From Pseudomonas sp. R84 (GTDB taxonomy: Bacteria; Pseudomonadota; Gammaproteobacteria; Pseudomonadales; Pseudomonadaceae), in the NCBI RefSeq assembly GCF_009834515.1, contig NZ_CP019426.1:310001-374000 (forward strand): 64,000 bases of DNA, given 5' to 3'. The notes under the pieces are model-generated. The model was not told the origin of the DNA. It saw nothing but the letters and a program-made list of their open reading frames with translations, and made no database searches. The position numbers and the translations under genes are program-made. This document shows positions 8,708 through 17,718 of the stretch, piece by piece (positions within the stretch are counted from its first letter, which is position 1; each line of letters opens with the position of its first letter).

Positions 8708-8788
8708 TGTAGGAGCTGCCGAAGGCTGCGATCTTTTGCTCTTGAAAAAGTCAGCATCAAAAGATCGCAGCCTTCGGCAGCTCCTACA
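8708..8788. repeat. BIME-like inverted pair of REP elements
   Basis: Two 30-base copies of TGTAGGAGCTGCCGAAGGCT plus GCGATCTTTT face each other, separated by 21 bases, so the transcript of either strand can form a long hairpin. It follows recQ and may also act as its terminator. The same family occurs at 11480-11547 and 16312-16396. Confidence 0.93.
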
Positions 8789-8915
8789 TCAAGTGTCATC
8801 AAGGCGGGGCTGTATCCATCCGCTGAATGTCGATCATCACGGTAATAAACTTCAAAAAACGTCGCTGGCTGACTATGGTTGAGGTCTGTCTTTGGATCGC
8901 CAACAAGAGAACAAC

Positions 8916-10142
8916 ATGAGCCAGATATCCTTCGATATTCAGCAGGCCGCCGTGATCGGTGCGGGCACCATGGGCCGTGGCATTGTCATGTGCCTGGCCA
9001 ATGCCGGGGTGAGCGTGCAGTGGGTGGATAACAATCCACAGATGCTTGAGCAGGCGCTCGCCACCGTGGCCGATACTTATGCACACAACGTTCGCCAAGG
9101 CCGGATTGATCAGGCCGAGGCGGATGCGCGTATCGCACGGGTCAGTGCGGCGGCGGATTACGCGGCGATTCGCAATGTCGATCTGGTGATCGAGGCGGTG
9201 TACGAAAATCTTGAGCTGAAGCAGAAGATCTTTCGTGAGCTGGATGGTTTGCTCAAGCCTGAGGCGCTGTTGGCGAGTAATACCTCGGCGCTGGACATCG
9301 ATGCGATTGCTGCTGCGACCCGGCGCCCGGAGCAAGTGTTGGGGCTGCATTTCTTCAGCCCGGCGCACATCATGAAACTGCTGGAAATCGTGCGCGGTGC
9401 GCAGACTTCGGCGGCGGTGCTGGAAGCGGCGCTGGCTCTGGGCAAGCGCATGGGCAAGGTCAGTGTGGTGTCGGGCAACTGTCACGGTTTTATCGGCAAC
9501 CGCATGCTGCATCCGTATGTGCTGGAGGCGCGCAAGATGTTGCTCGAAGGCGCTTATCCACAGCAGGTCGACGCAGCGCTGCAAGGTTTCGGTTTTGCCA
9601 TGGGGCCGTTCCGCATGTACGACGTAGTCGGCATCGATCTGGAGTGGCGTGCACGCGAGTTGGCCGGCAAGGGGCAGGATGCGCCGGAGGTTCAGGTAGA
9701 TAACCGTTTGTGCGAGATGGGCCGGTTCGGCCAGAAGTCCGGCAACGGTTATTACCATTACGAACCGGGCAGTCGTCAGGCTGAGCACGATCCTGAGGTC
9801 GATGCGCTGGTGTTGCAGGTCAGCGAAGGGCTGGGCTTCCAGCGCCGTGAGATTGGTCCGGAGGAGATTCTGGAGCGCAGTTTGCTGGCGTTGGTCAATG
9901 AAGGCGCGAAGATTTTGCAGGAAGGCATTGCCGAGTCTGCGCATGACATCGATCTGGTGTATCTGAATGGCTACGGCTTCCCGGCGGACAAGGGCGGGCC
10001 GATGGCCTGGGCGGATCAGCAAGGGCTCGCGGTTATTCATCAGCGTTTACTGGCGCTGGAGACGCGGCAGGGCGATCAGTGGAAACCGGCGCGGTTGATT
10101 GGTGAGTTGGCGGCGCAAGGGCAGGGGTTTGCTGATCGTTAA
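8916..10142 (+). CDS. 3-hydroxyacyl-CoA dehydrogenase, NAD-binding
   Basis: The enzyme oxidises 3-hydroxyacyl-CoA to 3-ketoacyl-CoA with NAD, as in fatty-acid or branched-chain degradation. Residues 1-190 hold the Rossmann domain with GAGTMGRGIVMCLANAG near the start and the family signature around HFFSPAHIMKLLEIV. Two C-terminal dimerisation repeats follow (IGNRMLHPYV region and the LLALVNEGAKIL region). At 408 residues it lacks a hydratase domain, so it is a stand-alone dehydrogenase and not a FadB fusion. The ATG at 8916 is preceded by AAGAGA. It is flanked by REP pairs and appears monocistronic. The acyl substrate cannot be deduced. Confidence 0.88.
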   Translation: MSQISFDIQQAAVIGAGTMGRGIVMCLANAGVSVQWVDNNPQMLEQALATVADTYAHNVRQGRIDQAEADARIARVSAAADYAAIRNVDLVIEAVYENLELKQKIFRELDGLLKPEALLASNTSALDIDAIAAATRRPEQVLGLHFFSPAHIMKLLEIVRGAQTSAAVLEAALALGKRMGKVSVVSGNCHGFIGNRMLHPYVLEARKMLLEGAYPQQVDAALQGFGFAMGPFRMYDVVGIDLEWRARELAGKGQDAPEVQVDNRLCEMGRFGQKSGNGYYHYEPGSRQAEHDPEVDALVLQVSEGLGFQRREIGPEEILERSLLALVNEGAKILQEGIAESAHDIDLVYLNGYGFPADKGGPMAWADQQGLAVIHQRLLALETRQGDQWKPARLIGELAAQGQGFADR

Positions 10143-10162
10143 GTCTGGCGGCGGTGCTGACG

Positions 10163-10230
10163 CCTTCGCGAGCAGGCTCGCTCCCACAGGAGAGCGCATT
10201 TCAATTTGGGAGCGAGCCTGCTCGCGAAGG
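10163..10230. repeat. BIME: inverted pair of REP elements
   Basis: Two inverted copies of CCTTCGCGAGCAGGCTCGCT plus CCCACA flank a 16-base centre between the dehydrogenase and thioesterase genes. Confidence 0.92.
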
Positions 10231-10284
10231 GTGCGGCGCGATTTTGAATTAGACTCGCCCATTAACTTCAGGGATTGTTGAGCA

Positions 10285-10716
10285 ATGTCCAACCCGATGC
10301 CACAACGCACCGACTACCCCCACTTCCAGCCCATCACCACACGCTGGCACGACAACGACGCCTACGGTCACGTCAACAATGTCACCTACTACAGCTTCTT
10401 CGACACGGCGGTGAACACCTACCTGATTCAGGTCGGTGGTCTGGATATCCATGACGGCGAGGTGGTGGGGTTTGTGGTCAGTTCGGCGTGTGATTACTTT
10501 GCCTCGATCGCCTTTCCGGATCTGATCGAGATCGGTCTGCGAGTCGGCAAGTTGGGCAACAGTTCGGTGCAGTACGAATTGGCGGTGTTCAAGGTCGGTG
10601 AAAGCGAGGCGTGTGCGGCCGGGCGCTTCGTTCACGTATTCGTCGATCGGGCGAGTAATCAGCCGGTGCCGATTCCTGCCGAACTGCGGCAGGCCTTGGA
10701 ATACCTGGTGGTGTAA
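10285..10716 (+). CDS. Hot-dog fold acyl-CoA thioesterase
   Basis: A 143-residue single-domain thioesterase of the 4-hydroxybenzoyl-CoA thioesterase/YbgC type, expected to hydrolyse acyl-CoA in the cytosol. The catalytic signature RWHDNDAYGHVNNVTYYSFF is at residues 19-38, with the conserved aspartate before GHVNN. It follows a 3-hydroxyacyl-CoA dehydrogenase gene, but a REP pair separates them, so co-transcription is uncertain. The acyl specificity is unknown. Confidence 0.85.
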   Translation: MSNPMPQRTDYPHFQPITTRWHDNDAYGHVNNVTYYSFFDTAVNTYLIQVGGLDIHDGEVVGFVVSSACDYFASIAFPDLIEIGLRVGKLGNSSVQYELAVFKVGESEACAAGRFVHVFVDRASNQPVPIPAELRQALEYLVV

Positions 10717-10728
10717 ACGGCAAAAAAA

Positions 10729-10754
10729 ATCGCAGCCCTTGGGCTGCGATTTTG
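10729..10754. terminator. Bidirectional terminator between convergent genes
   Basis: A perfect stem (ATCGCAGCCC against GGGCTGCGAT) has eight A residues before it and four T residues after it, so it can stop transcription from both the thioesterase gene and the convergent glycine-zipper gene. Confidence 0.9.
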
Positions 10755-10783
10755 CTTTACCGGCCAGCGAGGTGTTTGAGGCC

Positions 10784-11266
10784 TCAGTCGCGATAGTGCT
10801 TGTGATGTTTGCGATGGCCGTAAGCGTGGCCGCGGCCCGGGTGACGGTCGCGGTAATAACCACGGTCACGGTCACGACCGCGATCGTAATGACGATCATC
10901 GTCATCACTTTTGTTACCCATGTAGTTGCCCAGCGCGCCACCGGCGCCGCCACCTGCTGCGGAGCCGATCAGGCTGCCGGTGGTGCCGCCCATGCTGCGG
11001 CCGACTACGTTACCGCCGGCTGCGCCCAGCGCACCACCAATGGCGGCTTCGCCACGGCTGCGTTTGTCGGCGCCGACCGCACTACCACCCGCGCCGCCCA
11101 AGGCTGCGCCGATAGTGGAACCTGTATTGCCGCCTAAGGACTGACCGACGACCGAGCCAAGAACCCCGCCCAATGCGCCGCCCACACCTGCTTCGGTGGT
11201 GCCGCCTGCGGAAGCAAAACCACTGACCAGGCCAAGGGACAACAAGAGAATCGAGGAGAACTTCAT
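10784..11266 (-). CDS. Glycine-zipper exported protein with His/Arg/Asp-rich tail
   Basis: The 160-residue protein has a signal peptide (about residues 1-20, ending ASA) followed by roughly 90 residues of glycine-zipper repeats (GGALGG, GAALGGAGG, GSLIGSAAGG), the pattern of small outer-membrane or membrane-inserting proteins. The last 40 residues are a highly charged tail of Asp, Arg, His and Tyr. Similar proteins are common in Pseudomonas, but their role is not established. The promoter region contains a TTGTATACAA palindrome at 11349-11358, a possible operator. Confidence 0.75.
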   Translation of the reverse strand: MKFSSILLLSLGLVSGFASAGGTTEAGVGGALGGVLGSVVGQSLGGNTGSTIGAALGGAGGSAVGADKRSRGEAAIGGALGAAGGNVVGRSMGGTTGSLIGSAAGGGAGGALGNYMGNKSDDDDRHYDRGRDRDRGYYRDRHPGRGHAYGHRKHHKHYRD

Positions 11267-11348
11267 AGATGAGCCTCAAAGGGATGACGGCGCCGATCCT
11301 GAGGCTGTGTGACAAGCGTGACAATCGAAATCCGACGAATAACACGAC

Positions 11349-11358
11349 TTGTATACAA
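11349..11358. promoter_or_regulatory. TTGTATACAA palindrome upstream of the glycine-zipper gene
   Basis: A perfect 10-base palindrome 83 bases upstream of the glycine-zipper start resembles operators of GntR-family regulators. It overlaps an A/T-rich promoter-like stretch. No cognate regulator is identified. Confidence 0.3.
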
Positions 11359-11424
11359 TTTTGCAAGTTGCTGTTTTTTCACCGGAACTTAACCGTTTTT
11401 CGCCGGTCTTTAGCTACTTCGGAC

Positions 11425-11455
11425 AGGCCGTTTTTGTGAAAAAGCGGCCTTTTTT
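11425..11455 (+). terminator. Lone plus-strand terminator hairpin
   Basis: AGGCCG-TTTTT pairs with AAAAA-G-CGGCCT and is followed by a run of T residues on the plus strand. No plus-strand gene lies upstream for several hundred bases and the flanking genes are both on the minus strand, so it may end an unannotated short RNA starting in 11290-11400. Confidence 0.6.
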
Positions 11456-11479
11456 GTGGCCGTTTGAAAAGCAGAAGCG

Positions 11480-11547
11480 AAAAGATCGCAGCCTTCGGCA
11501 GCTCCTACAGGAATCGGTGTAGGAGCTGCCGAAGGCTGCGATCTTTT
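11480..11547. repeat. BIME-like inverted pair of REP elements
   Basis: Two 30-base inverted copies of the AGGAGCTGCCGAAGGCTGCG family separated by 8 bases, just downstream of the formate-dehydrogenase-like gene, where they probably also cap its transcript. Confidence 0.93.
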
Positions 11548-11556
11548 GATTTTGGA

Positions 11557-13905
11557 TTAAGCAGACTTGGCCATGATCAACCCGGTCTCACTCGCCGCTT
11601 CCAGCCGAATTGCAATGAACTTCGACGTCGGCGTATGGCTGCCATCCCCAGTGCTCTCCAGCGGCACGAGCGGATTCACTTCCGGGTAATAAGCCGCCGC
11701 TTGGCCCGCTGGAATATCAAACGCCAGCAAGGTGAAGCCCTTCACCCGACGCTCACGACCGTCGTCCCATATCGAAACAATGTCAGCCTTCTGCCCCGGA
11801 CGGAAGCCAAGTCGAATGATGTCCGCCTCATTGGCGAACAACACATCGCGCTGACCTTTCACCCCGCGATAACGGTCGTCGAGACCATAAATCGTCGTGT
11901 TGTACTGATCGTGGGAGCGCATCGATTGCAGGATCAGATCCGGCAGTTGTCCGGTGGCGCGGGTGCGCTCGTGCACCAGATCTTTCGGCAGCATGTTGGC
12001 GCGGAAGTTGGCGCGGCCCGACGGCGTGTTCCACTTGCGTGCGCCGGCGCTGTTGCCGAGGTAGAAACCGCCCGGGTTCTTGATCTTCTCGTTGAACGCT
12101 TTGAAGTTGGGAATGGTGTCGGCGATCAGTTCGCGGATGCGCCCGTAATCGGCCACCAGCCAGTTCCAGTCCACCGGTTTGCTGCCCAGTGTGGCAGCAG
12201 CGATACCGGCAATGATCGACGGCTCCGAACGCATCTGGTTCGACAGCGGCTGCAACTGACCGTTGGAGGCGTGAACCATGCTGAACGAGTCTTCCACGGT
12301 GACCGCTTGCGGGCCTTCGGTCTGGATGTCGATGTCGGTACGACCAAGGCACGGCAGGATCAGCGCGTCCTTGCCGTGAGCCAGATGGCTGCGGTTGAGC
12401 TTGGTGCTGATCTGCACGGTCAGGTCGCAATTGCTCAGTGCGGCGAACGTGCGCGGGCTGTCTGGCGTGGCTTGGGCGAAGTTGCCGCCCAGACCGATAA
12501 AGACTTTGGCGCGACCTTCGGCCATCGCGTGGATCGCTTCGACCACGTTGTGGCCGTTGTGGCGTGGCACCTTGAACTGGAAGCGACGTTCCAGCGAATC
12601 GAGGAACGCCACCGGCGGACGCTCGTTGATGCCCATCGTGCGGTCGCCCTGCACGTTACTGTGGCCGCGCACCGGGCACAGGCCGGCGCCCGGTTTGCCG
12701 ATATTGCCGCGCAGCAGCATCAGGTTGGCGATTTCCTGGATGGTCGGCACCGAATGGCGATGCTGGGTGATACCCATCGCCCAGCACATGATCACGTTCT
12801 TGCCCTTGGCGTACATGCGCGCAGCTTGCTCGATTTCTACGAGGGTCAAGCCGGATTGCTCGACGATCTGTTCCCACGGCGTGTCATCGACCACGCCCAA
12901 GTACTCGAGGACGTTGGCGCTATGGGCGTTGAGGAAGTCGTGATCGAACACAGCAGGTTCGCCAGCCTTCTGCGCATCGCGCTCCCATTGCAGAAGGAAC
13001 TTGGCCATGCCGCGCAGCAGCGCCATGTCGCCACCGAGGGCCGGACGGAAATAGGCGGTGTTGGTCGGTTTATCGCCGTTGGTGAGCATTTCGATCGGGT
13101 GTTGCGGGTGCTGGAAACGTTCCAGACCGCGTTCCTTCAACGGGTTGATACACACCACTTGCGCACCGCGCTTCACCGCTTCACGCAGCGGTTCGAGCAT
13201 CCGTGGGTGATTGGTGCCGGGGTTCTGGCCCCAGACGAAAATCGCGTCGGCGTGTTCGAAATCGTCGAAGGTCACGGTGCCTTTACCGACGCCAACGCTT
13301 TGCGCCAACGCCACACCGCTGGCCTCGTGGCACATGTTCGAGCAGTCAGGGAAGTTGTTGGTGCCGTAGGCGCGCACGAACAGCTGATACAGATACGCCG
13401 CCTCGTTGCTGGCGCGACCCGAGGTGTAGAACTCGGCCAGATCCGGGCTCGGCAGACTCTGCAGGTGCTTGGCGATCAGGGTGTAGGCGTCGTCCCAGCT
13501 GATCGGCTTGTAGCGATCGGTTTCGGCGTCGTAGACCATCGGCTCGGTCAGACGGCCCTGATATTCCAGCCAGTAATCGCTCTGCTCCAGCAGCGAAGTG
13601 ACGCTGTGTTTGGCGAAGAACCTGGCATCGACGCGGCGCTTGGTGGCTTCCCAGTTAACCGCTTTCGCGCCGTTCTCGCAGAACTTGACCATGCCGCTTT
13701 CCGGCGAATCGCCCCAGGCGCAACCCGGGCAGTCGAAGCCGCCGTTCTGGTTGGTCTTGAGCATCATGCGCAGGTTTTTCAGGGCGTTGTCGCTGGTCAA
13801 CCAGGCCTGAGCCACACTGATCAGGGCACCCCAGCCGCCGGCGGCACCTTTGTAAGGCTTGTAGCGCGGGACAGGTTTCTGGTCGGCTTGATGATGTTGG
13901 CTCAC
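11557..13905 (-). CDS. FdhF/YdeP-type molybdopterin oxidoreductase
   Basis: A 782-residue cytosolic molybdopterin oxidoreductase of the formate dehydrogenase alpha-like (YdeP) family. The N terminus carries DCPGCAWGDSPESG with only part of the cysteine set seen in iron-sulfur FdhF, and the molybdenum-ligand region reads CSNMCHEASG at about residue 187. The molybdopterin and dinucleotide-binding domains follow in the normal order, ending with the FRPGQKADIVSIWDD barrel. It overlaps fdhD by 4 bases, which supports a formate-dehydrogenase-like role since FdhD sulfurates the cofactor. The true substrate of YdeP proteins is not settled; E. coli YdeP is linked to acid resistance. Confidence 0.85.
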   Translation of the reverse strand: MSQHHQADQKPVPRYKPYKGAAGGWGALISVAQAWLTSDNALKNLRMMLKTNQNGGFDCPGCAWGDSPESGMVKFCENGAKAVNWEATKRRVDARFFAKHSVTSLLEQSDYWLEYQGRLTEPMVYDAETDRYKPISWDDAYTLIAKHLQSLPSPDLAEFYTSGRASNEAAYLYQLFVRAYGTNNFPDCSNMCHEASGVALAQSVGVGKGTVTFDDFEHADAIFVWGQNPGTNHPRMLEPLREAVKRGAQVVCINPLKERGLERFQHPQHPIEMLTNGDKPTNTAYFRPALGGDMALLRGMAKFLLQWERDAQKAGEPAVFDHDFLNAHSANVLEYLGVVDDTPWEQIVEQSGLTLVEIEQAARMYAKGKNVIMCWAMGITQHRHSVPTIQEIANLMLLRGNIGKPGAGLCPVRGHSNVQGDRTMGINERPPVAFLDSLERRFQFKVPRHNGHNVVEAIHAMAEGRAKVFIGLGGNFAQATPDSPRTFAALSNCDLTVQISTKLNRSHLAHGKDALILPCLGRTDIDIQTEGPQAVTVEDSFSMVHASNGQLQPLSNQMRSEPSIIAGIAAATLGSKPVDWNWLVADYGRIRELIADTIPNFKAFNEKIKNPGGFYLGNSAGARKWNTPSGRANFRANMLPKDLVHERTRATGQLPDLILQSMRSHDQYNTTIYGLDDRYRGVKGQRDVLFANEADIIRLGFRPGQKADIVSIWDDGRERRVKGFTLLAFDIPAGQAAAYYPEVNPLVPLESTGDGSHTPTSKFIAIRLEAASETGLIMAKSA

Positions 13906-14741
13906 GCTTGATTCTCCATCGCGGGGCTATACACCCGCGGCGCACTTTTCTGCGGCAGGTGGATGAGATTGAGGTTGTGTCGACGGGCCCATTGCACGGC
14001 AAGGCCGGTGGGTGCGGACAGGCTGACCAGGGTCTGGATGCCGGCACGCAAGACTTTCTGGATCAATTCGAGACTGCAACGACTGGTGACAATCGCCAGG
14101 CCGCCTGCTGTGGATATCTTCTGGCGGATCAGTCCGCCGATCAGCTTGTCGAGGGCGTTGTGCCGGCCGATGTCTTCGCGCCCGAGCAGCAATTCACCGC
14201 TGGCGTTCATGAACACCGCCGCATGCACTGCGCCGCAATGCTGACCCAAAGGCTGAAACGCGCCGATGCGCTGGCGCAAGCCGTCGAGCCATTCGATCGG
14301 CGGTAACGCTGCGCCGGCCAGGACTTTGAGATCGGGCAACGCCTGCTCCACCGCTTCCACACCGCACAATCCGCAACCACTGGTACCCGCCATTTGCCGG
14401 CGCTGTTGCTTGAGGTTCCAGAACGCGCGATTGGCGATGGTCACTTGCGCGTATTGCGCGGAGCCGGCACCGGTCAGTTGCAGGTCATAGATATCGGTGG
14501 CGTCCTCGATGATGCCGCTGCCTAGACTGAAGCCGACGATGAAGTCTTCCAGGTCGGTCGGTGTCACCAGCATCACCGCCTGACTGATGCCGTTGTAGGC
14601 GATCGCCAACGCGACTTCCTCAGCCAGCGCAGTGCTGGCCGATGCCTCGCGGGGTAAATCGCTGTAACTGTAGGTCTGGCTGGCGGCAGGCGCGGGCGTT
14701 TCAATTGCAGGCGCCGCGCAGGCTGGGCGCTTGGCGTTCAT
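13902..14741 (-). CDS. fdhD: FdhD sulfurtransferase for formate dehydrogenase
   Basis: FdhD transfers sulfur from the IscS desulfurase to the molybdopterin cofactor, a step required for formate dehydrogenase activity. The 279-residue protein contains the essential CxxC in GCGLCGVEAVEQA at about residues 121-133 and the conserved FNVHTDAAVF-type region represented here as GAVHAAVFMN, followed by EDIGRHNALDKLIG. It is the first gene of a two-gene unit with the oxidoreductase (ATGA overlap). A LysR gene sits directly upstream in the same direction, with a 92-base gap containing a palindrome. Confidence 0.93.
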   Translation of the reverse strand: MNAKRPACAAPAIETPAPAASQTYSYSDLPREASASTALAEEVALAIAYNGISQAVMLVTPTDLEDFIVGFSLGSGIIEDATDIYDLQLTGAGSAQYAQVTIANRAFWNLKQQRRQMAGTSGCGLCGVEAVEQALPDLKVLAGAALPPIEWLDGLRQRIGAFQPLGQHCGAVHAAVFMNASGELLLGREDIGRHNALDKLIGGLIRQKISTAGGLAIVTSRCSLELIQKVLRAGIQTLVSLSAPTGLAVQWARRHNLNLIHLPQKSAPRVYSPAMENQA

Positions 14742-14811
14742 GGCATCACCGACGGTTTGATCAACGTTAAGACTAGGCGCGGCAAGTTGTCGCGTCTAAT
14801 CGCTAGTGTCG

Positions 14812-14825
14812 ATCTATCGATAGAT
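14812..14825. promoter_or_regulatory. ATCTATCGATAGAT palindrome upstream of fdhD
   Basis: A perfect 14-base palindrome lies 71 bases before the fdhD start, between it and the LysR gene. Its position suits a regulator site for the fdhD-oxidoreductase unit; which protein binds is not shown. Confidence 0.45.
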
Positions 14826-14833
14826 GCCGTCGA

Positions 14834-15721
14834 TCATGAGGCAATTGGCGATTGCTGATACAGCGCGAAACAGGCCTCGGCCAGCGCGGAACGTGGGGCG
14901 CCACGGCGCATGATCAAGCCAAGCGGGGCGAGGGTCTGGGCGTCTTCGATCGATTGCAGGCGCAGGTGGTCGGTGAGTTTTTCCAGGCCGCCGTCGAGCG
15001 GCATGATCGCGCAGCAAAAACCGCCGTGTACCGCTTGTAACAATTGATGGACGGCATCGGTTTGCAGCAACGGTTGCGGGGTCAGGCCACGGCTGTGGAA
15101 GTTGTGGTCGATGGACTGGCGAAAGTGCATGCCGCTGGTGAGCATGCCCAGCGGCAGTTCGATCAGTGATTCCCAGCTCAACGGAGCTTCACCGAAGGTA
15201 AAAGTGCGCTGGTCGTACAGCAGGCCCATGCGGGTTTCGTCGAATGCCAGTGATTCGAAACGTTCGTGATCCAGGCGGTCGAGGTAAGAAACACCGATGT
15301 CGATTCGGTTGTTCGCCAGATGCTCGAGGATCTGCTCAGAACTCAGCGCCGACATTTCGAAACGCAGGTTTGGGTGGGCGCTGTGCAGGCGTTGCATCAA
15401 TGGAAGCGGATCGAAGCTCGACAGTGGCACCACGCCCAGCCGTAGCGTACCGATCAGGTTGCCGCGACACGCGGCTGCTTCCGCGTGCAAACCGTCATAA
15501 GCCGCCATCACCGAGCGTGCCCAGGCCAGCACCCGCTCGCCCGGCGCGGTGAAGCCTTCGAAGCGCTGGCCACGGTTGACCAGCGGCAGGTCGAGTTCTT
15601 CTTCGAGGCTGCGTAGACGCATCGACAGGGTGGGCTGGGTGATATGGCAACGCGCGGCGGCCTGGCCGAAGTGGCGGGTTTCGTCGAGGGCGATGAGGAA
15701 TTTCAGCTGCTTGATGTCCAT
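14834..15721 (-). CDS. LysR-family transcriptional regulator
   Basis: A 295-residue LysR-type regulator. The winged helix-turn-helix is at residues 1-60 ([20 protein letters not shown], then [15 protein letters not shown]), and a periplasmic-binding-like effector domain covers about residues 90-290. It lies immediately upstream of the fdhD unit in the same orientation, so it is a reasonable candidate regulator of those genes. The effector is unknown. Its own promoter faces the divergent kbp gene across about 140 bases. Confidence 0.87.
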   Translation of the reverse strand: MDIKQLKFLIALDETRHFGQAAARCHITQPTLSMRLRSLEEELDLPLVNRGQRFEGFTAPGERVLAWARSVMAAYDGLHAEAAACRGNLIGTLRLGVVPLSSFDPLPLMQRLHSAHPNLRFEMSALSSEQILEHLANNRIDIGVSYLDRLDHERFESLAFDETRMGLLYDQRTFTFGEAPLSWESLIELPLGMLTSGMHFRQSIDHNFHSRGLTPQPLLQTDAVHQLLQAVHGGFCCAIMPLDGGLEKLTDHLRLQSIEDAQTLAPLGLIMRRGAPRSALAEACFALYQQSPIAS

Positions 15722-15859
15722 CTTCGCTCCAGGCGCTGGCAGGGGTGGGGGATTCTACCGCTTGCGCGGCGGCAGGGTCATTGGTCGGCTTGGAACCGGG
15801 TTTGTCCGCGGTGGTCTAGGCTTGGACGACTGAACCTTTATTCCATGGAGAGAACCACG

Positions 15860-16300
15860 ATGAGCCTTTTTAGTTTTGTTAAAGAAGCCGGTGAAAAGCT
15901 GCTCGATCTGCTGACCCCGGGTAACGCCAATGCCAGTGAACAGTTGAAGGAACACATCAGCAAGGTCGGCCTGGGCAATCCGAATGTGCAGGCAACGGTG
16001 GATGGCGACAAAGTGACCGTTACCGGTGAAGTCGCGAGTCAGGAAGAGAAAGAGAAGATTTTGCTGGCAGTGGGCAATATTGCCGGGGTTGGCAGCGTGG
16101 ATGATCAGATCACCGTGACCGGCCCGGTGGTGGCTGCAGCAAAATTTGTCGTGGTGAAAAAAGGCGACACCCTCAGCGCGATTTCCCTCGCTGTGTATGG
16201 CAACGCCAACCAGTACAACAAGATCTTCGAGGCCAACAAACCGCTGCTGTCGCATCCGGACAAGATCTATCCGGGGCAGACGCTGCGTATTCCTGAGTAA
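15860..16300 (+). CDS. kbp: BON-LysM protein, Kbp/YgaU-like potassium-binding protein
   Basis: The 146-residue protein matches E. coli Kbp (YgaU, 149 residues), a cytoplasmic potassium-binding protein induced by salt stress. A BON domain spans about residues 20-90 ([20 protein letters not shown] region) and a LysM domain about 95-145 ([20 protein letters not shown] to [10 protein letters not shown]). There is no signal peptide. The ATG at 15860 has GGAGAG about 9 bases upstream. It is monocistronic and followed by a REP pair. Confidence 0.9.
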   Translation: MSLFSFVKEAGEKLLDLLTPGNANASEQLKEHISKVGLGNPNVQATVDGDKVTVTGEVASQEEKEKILLAVGNIAGVGSVDDQITVTGPVVAAAKFVVVKKGDTLSAISLAVYGNANQYNKIFEANKPLLSHPDKIYPGQTLRIPE

Positions 16301-16311
16301 AACAACACCCC

Positions 16312-16396
16312 TGTAGGAGCTGCCGCAGGCTGCGATCTTTTGACTTTGATTTTTAAAAAACAGATCAAAAAATCGCAGCCTTCGGCAGCTCCTACA
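16312..16396. repeat. BIME-like inverted pair of REP elements
   Basis: Inverted copies of the TGTAGGAGCTGCCG family separate kbp from the convergent yrfG gene. One copy has CGCAGG in place of CGAAGG, so the arms are not fully identical. Confidence 0.92.
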
Positions 16397-16400
16397 AAGA

Positions 16401-17063
16401 TCAAAGACCTGCGATCAGATTGCGATAGTCCTCAACCGCCGCAAACTCAGCCGTGTCCTTCGGCCCCTTGCGGCTATCCGGCTCCTTCACCGCCAACAAA
16501 TGCGCGACACCAAAGTCCCGCGCACTGCGCAGAATCGGCAAGGTATCGTCGATAAACAGACTGCGCGACGGATCAAAGCCGATGTCTGCCTGCAAGGCAT
16601 CCCAGAACTGCGGGTTTTCCTTGGGAAAACCGTAATCGTGGGAGCTGATCAGCCGTTCGAAATACGGCGCCAGCTCAATCCGTTCCAGCTTCAGCGACAG
16701 TGAATCGCGGTGCGCGTTGGTGATCATGATCACCCGTTTACCGGCACGTTTGATTGCTTCCAGAAAGGTATCGGCATCCGGCCGCAAGGCAATCAGGTGC
16801 GCGGTTTCCTGCTTCAATTCCCGCACCGACAACTTCAGTTCGGCACTCCAGAAATCCAGGCAATACCACTGCAACTGGCCAGCGTGGCGTTCGAACAACG
16901 GCTGCAATTCCATCTCGGCCATGGCCCGGCTGACCCCGTGCAGTTCGGCGTAGCGCTGCGGCAGGTGTTCCAGCCAGAAGTGATTGTCGAAGTGCAGATC
17001 CAGCAGCGTGCCGTCCATGTCGAGCAGAACGGTATCGATGTCGGACCACGGTAATGAAGGCAT
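16401..17063 (-). CDS. yrfG: HAD-family nucleotidase, GMP/IMP 5'-nucleotidase type
   Basis: A 220-residue haloacid-dehalogenase hydrolase that dephosphorylates purine nucleotides such as IMP and GMP. Motif I is VLLDMDGTLLDL at about residues 12-23, motif II is MITNAHRDS near 110, and motif III/IV is LFIDDTLPILRSA near 170. Length and motif spacing match E. coli YrfG. It is divergent from nudE across 88 bases, an arrangement shared by many gamma-proteobacteria, which supports the name. Confidence 0.9.
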   Translation of the reverse strand: MPSLPWSDIDTVLLDMDGTLLDLHFDNHFWLEHLPQRYAELHGVSRAMAEMELQPLFERHAGQLQWYCLDFWSAELKLSVRELKQETAHLIALRPDADTFLEAIKRAGKRVIMITNAHRDSLSLKLERIELAPYFERLISSHDYGFPKENPQFWDALQADIGFDPSRSLFIDDTLPILRSARDFGVAHLLAVKEPDSRKGPKDTAEFAAVEDYRNLIAGL

Positions 17064-17151
17064 GGCAACGTCTCGAGCGGTAGAAAGATATCCGACGTAA
17101 ACAATCGGGAAAGCCGCGTTATAGTAGCGCGTTCACGCCAAGGAGCTTTGC

Positions 17152-17718
17152 ATGCGCCAGAAACCCACCGTACTTGCCCGCGAGATCGTCGCCACCAGCC
17201 GCCTGTTTTGCGTCGAAGAACTCAAGCTGCGCTTTTCCAACGGCGTGGAACGCACTTACGAGCGTCTGGTCGGCAAAGGTGCGGGCTACGGCGCGGTGAT
17301 GATCGTGGCGATGCTGGACGCCGAACACGCAGTGCTGGTCGAGGAATACTGCGGCGGTACCGATGAGTACGAACTGTCCTTGCCTAAAGGTTTGATCGAA
17401 CCGGGCGAAGACGTATTGGCGGCAGCCGAGCGGGAACTCAAGGAAGAAGCCGGATTTGGCGCGCGACAACTGGAGCATCTGACCGAGCTGTCGTTATCGC
17501 CCGGTTACATGAGCCAGAAGATCCAGGTCGTTCTGGCTACCGATTTGTACGAAGAGCGGCTGGAAGGCGACGAGCCCGAACCGATGCGCGTCGATAAGGT
17601 GAACCTGCGCGAATTGTCGTCGCTGGCGCTCAATCCGCAATTTTCCGAAGGCCGTGCGTTGGCTGCACTGTATCTGACCCGCGATCTGCTGACCGAGCGC
17701 GGGTTCTTTCCAGCATGA
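17152..17718 (+). CDS. nudE: ADP compounds hydrolase NudE
   Basis: A Nudix hydrolase acting on ADP-ribose, NADH and Ap3A. In the 188-residue product the Nudix box is recognisable as GLIEPGEDVLAAAERELKEE followed by AG at about residues 80-101. The ATG at 17152 follows AAGGAG by 6 bases. The stop overlaps the cysQ start by 4 bases, so the two are co-translated, as often found for nudE-cysQ. Confidence 0.93.
   Translation: MRQKPTVLAREIVATSRLFCVEELKLRFSNGVERTYERLVGKGAGYGAVMIVAMLDAEHAVLVEEYCGGTDEYELSLPKGLIEPGEDVLAAAERELKEEAGFGARQLEHLTELSLSPGYMSQKIQVVLATDLYEERLEGDEPEPMRVDKVNLRELSSLALNPQFSEGRALAALYLTRDLLTERGFFPA

Noticed and set aside
8799..10040. 413-codon minus-strand frame
   Set aside because: It is antisense to the 3-hydroxyacyl-CoA dehydrogenase gene, and no motif supports it.
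11464..13911. 815-codon open frame on the plus strand
   Set aside because: It is the shadow of the FdhF/YdeP-type gene, and its start lies within a REP repeat. Motifs of the minus-strand protein are complete.
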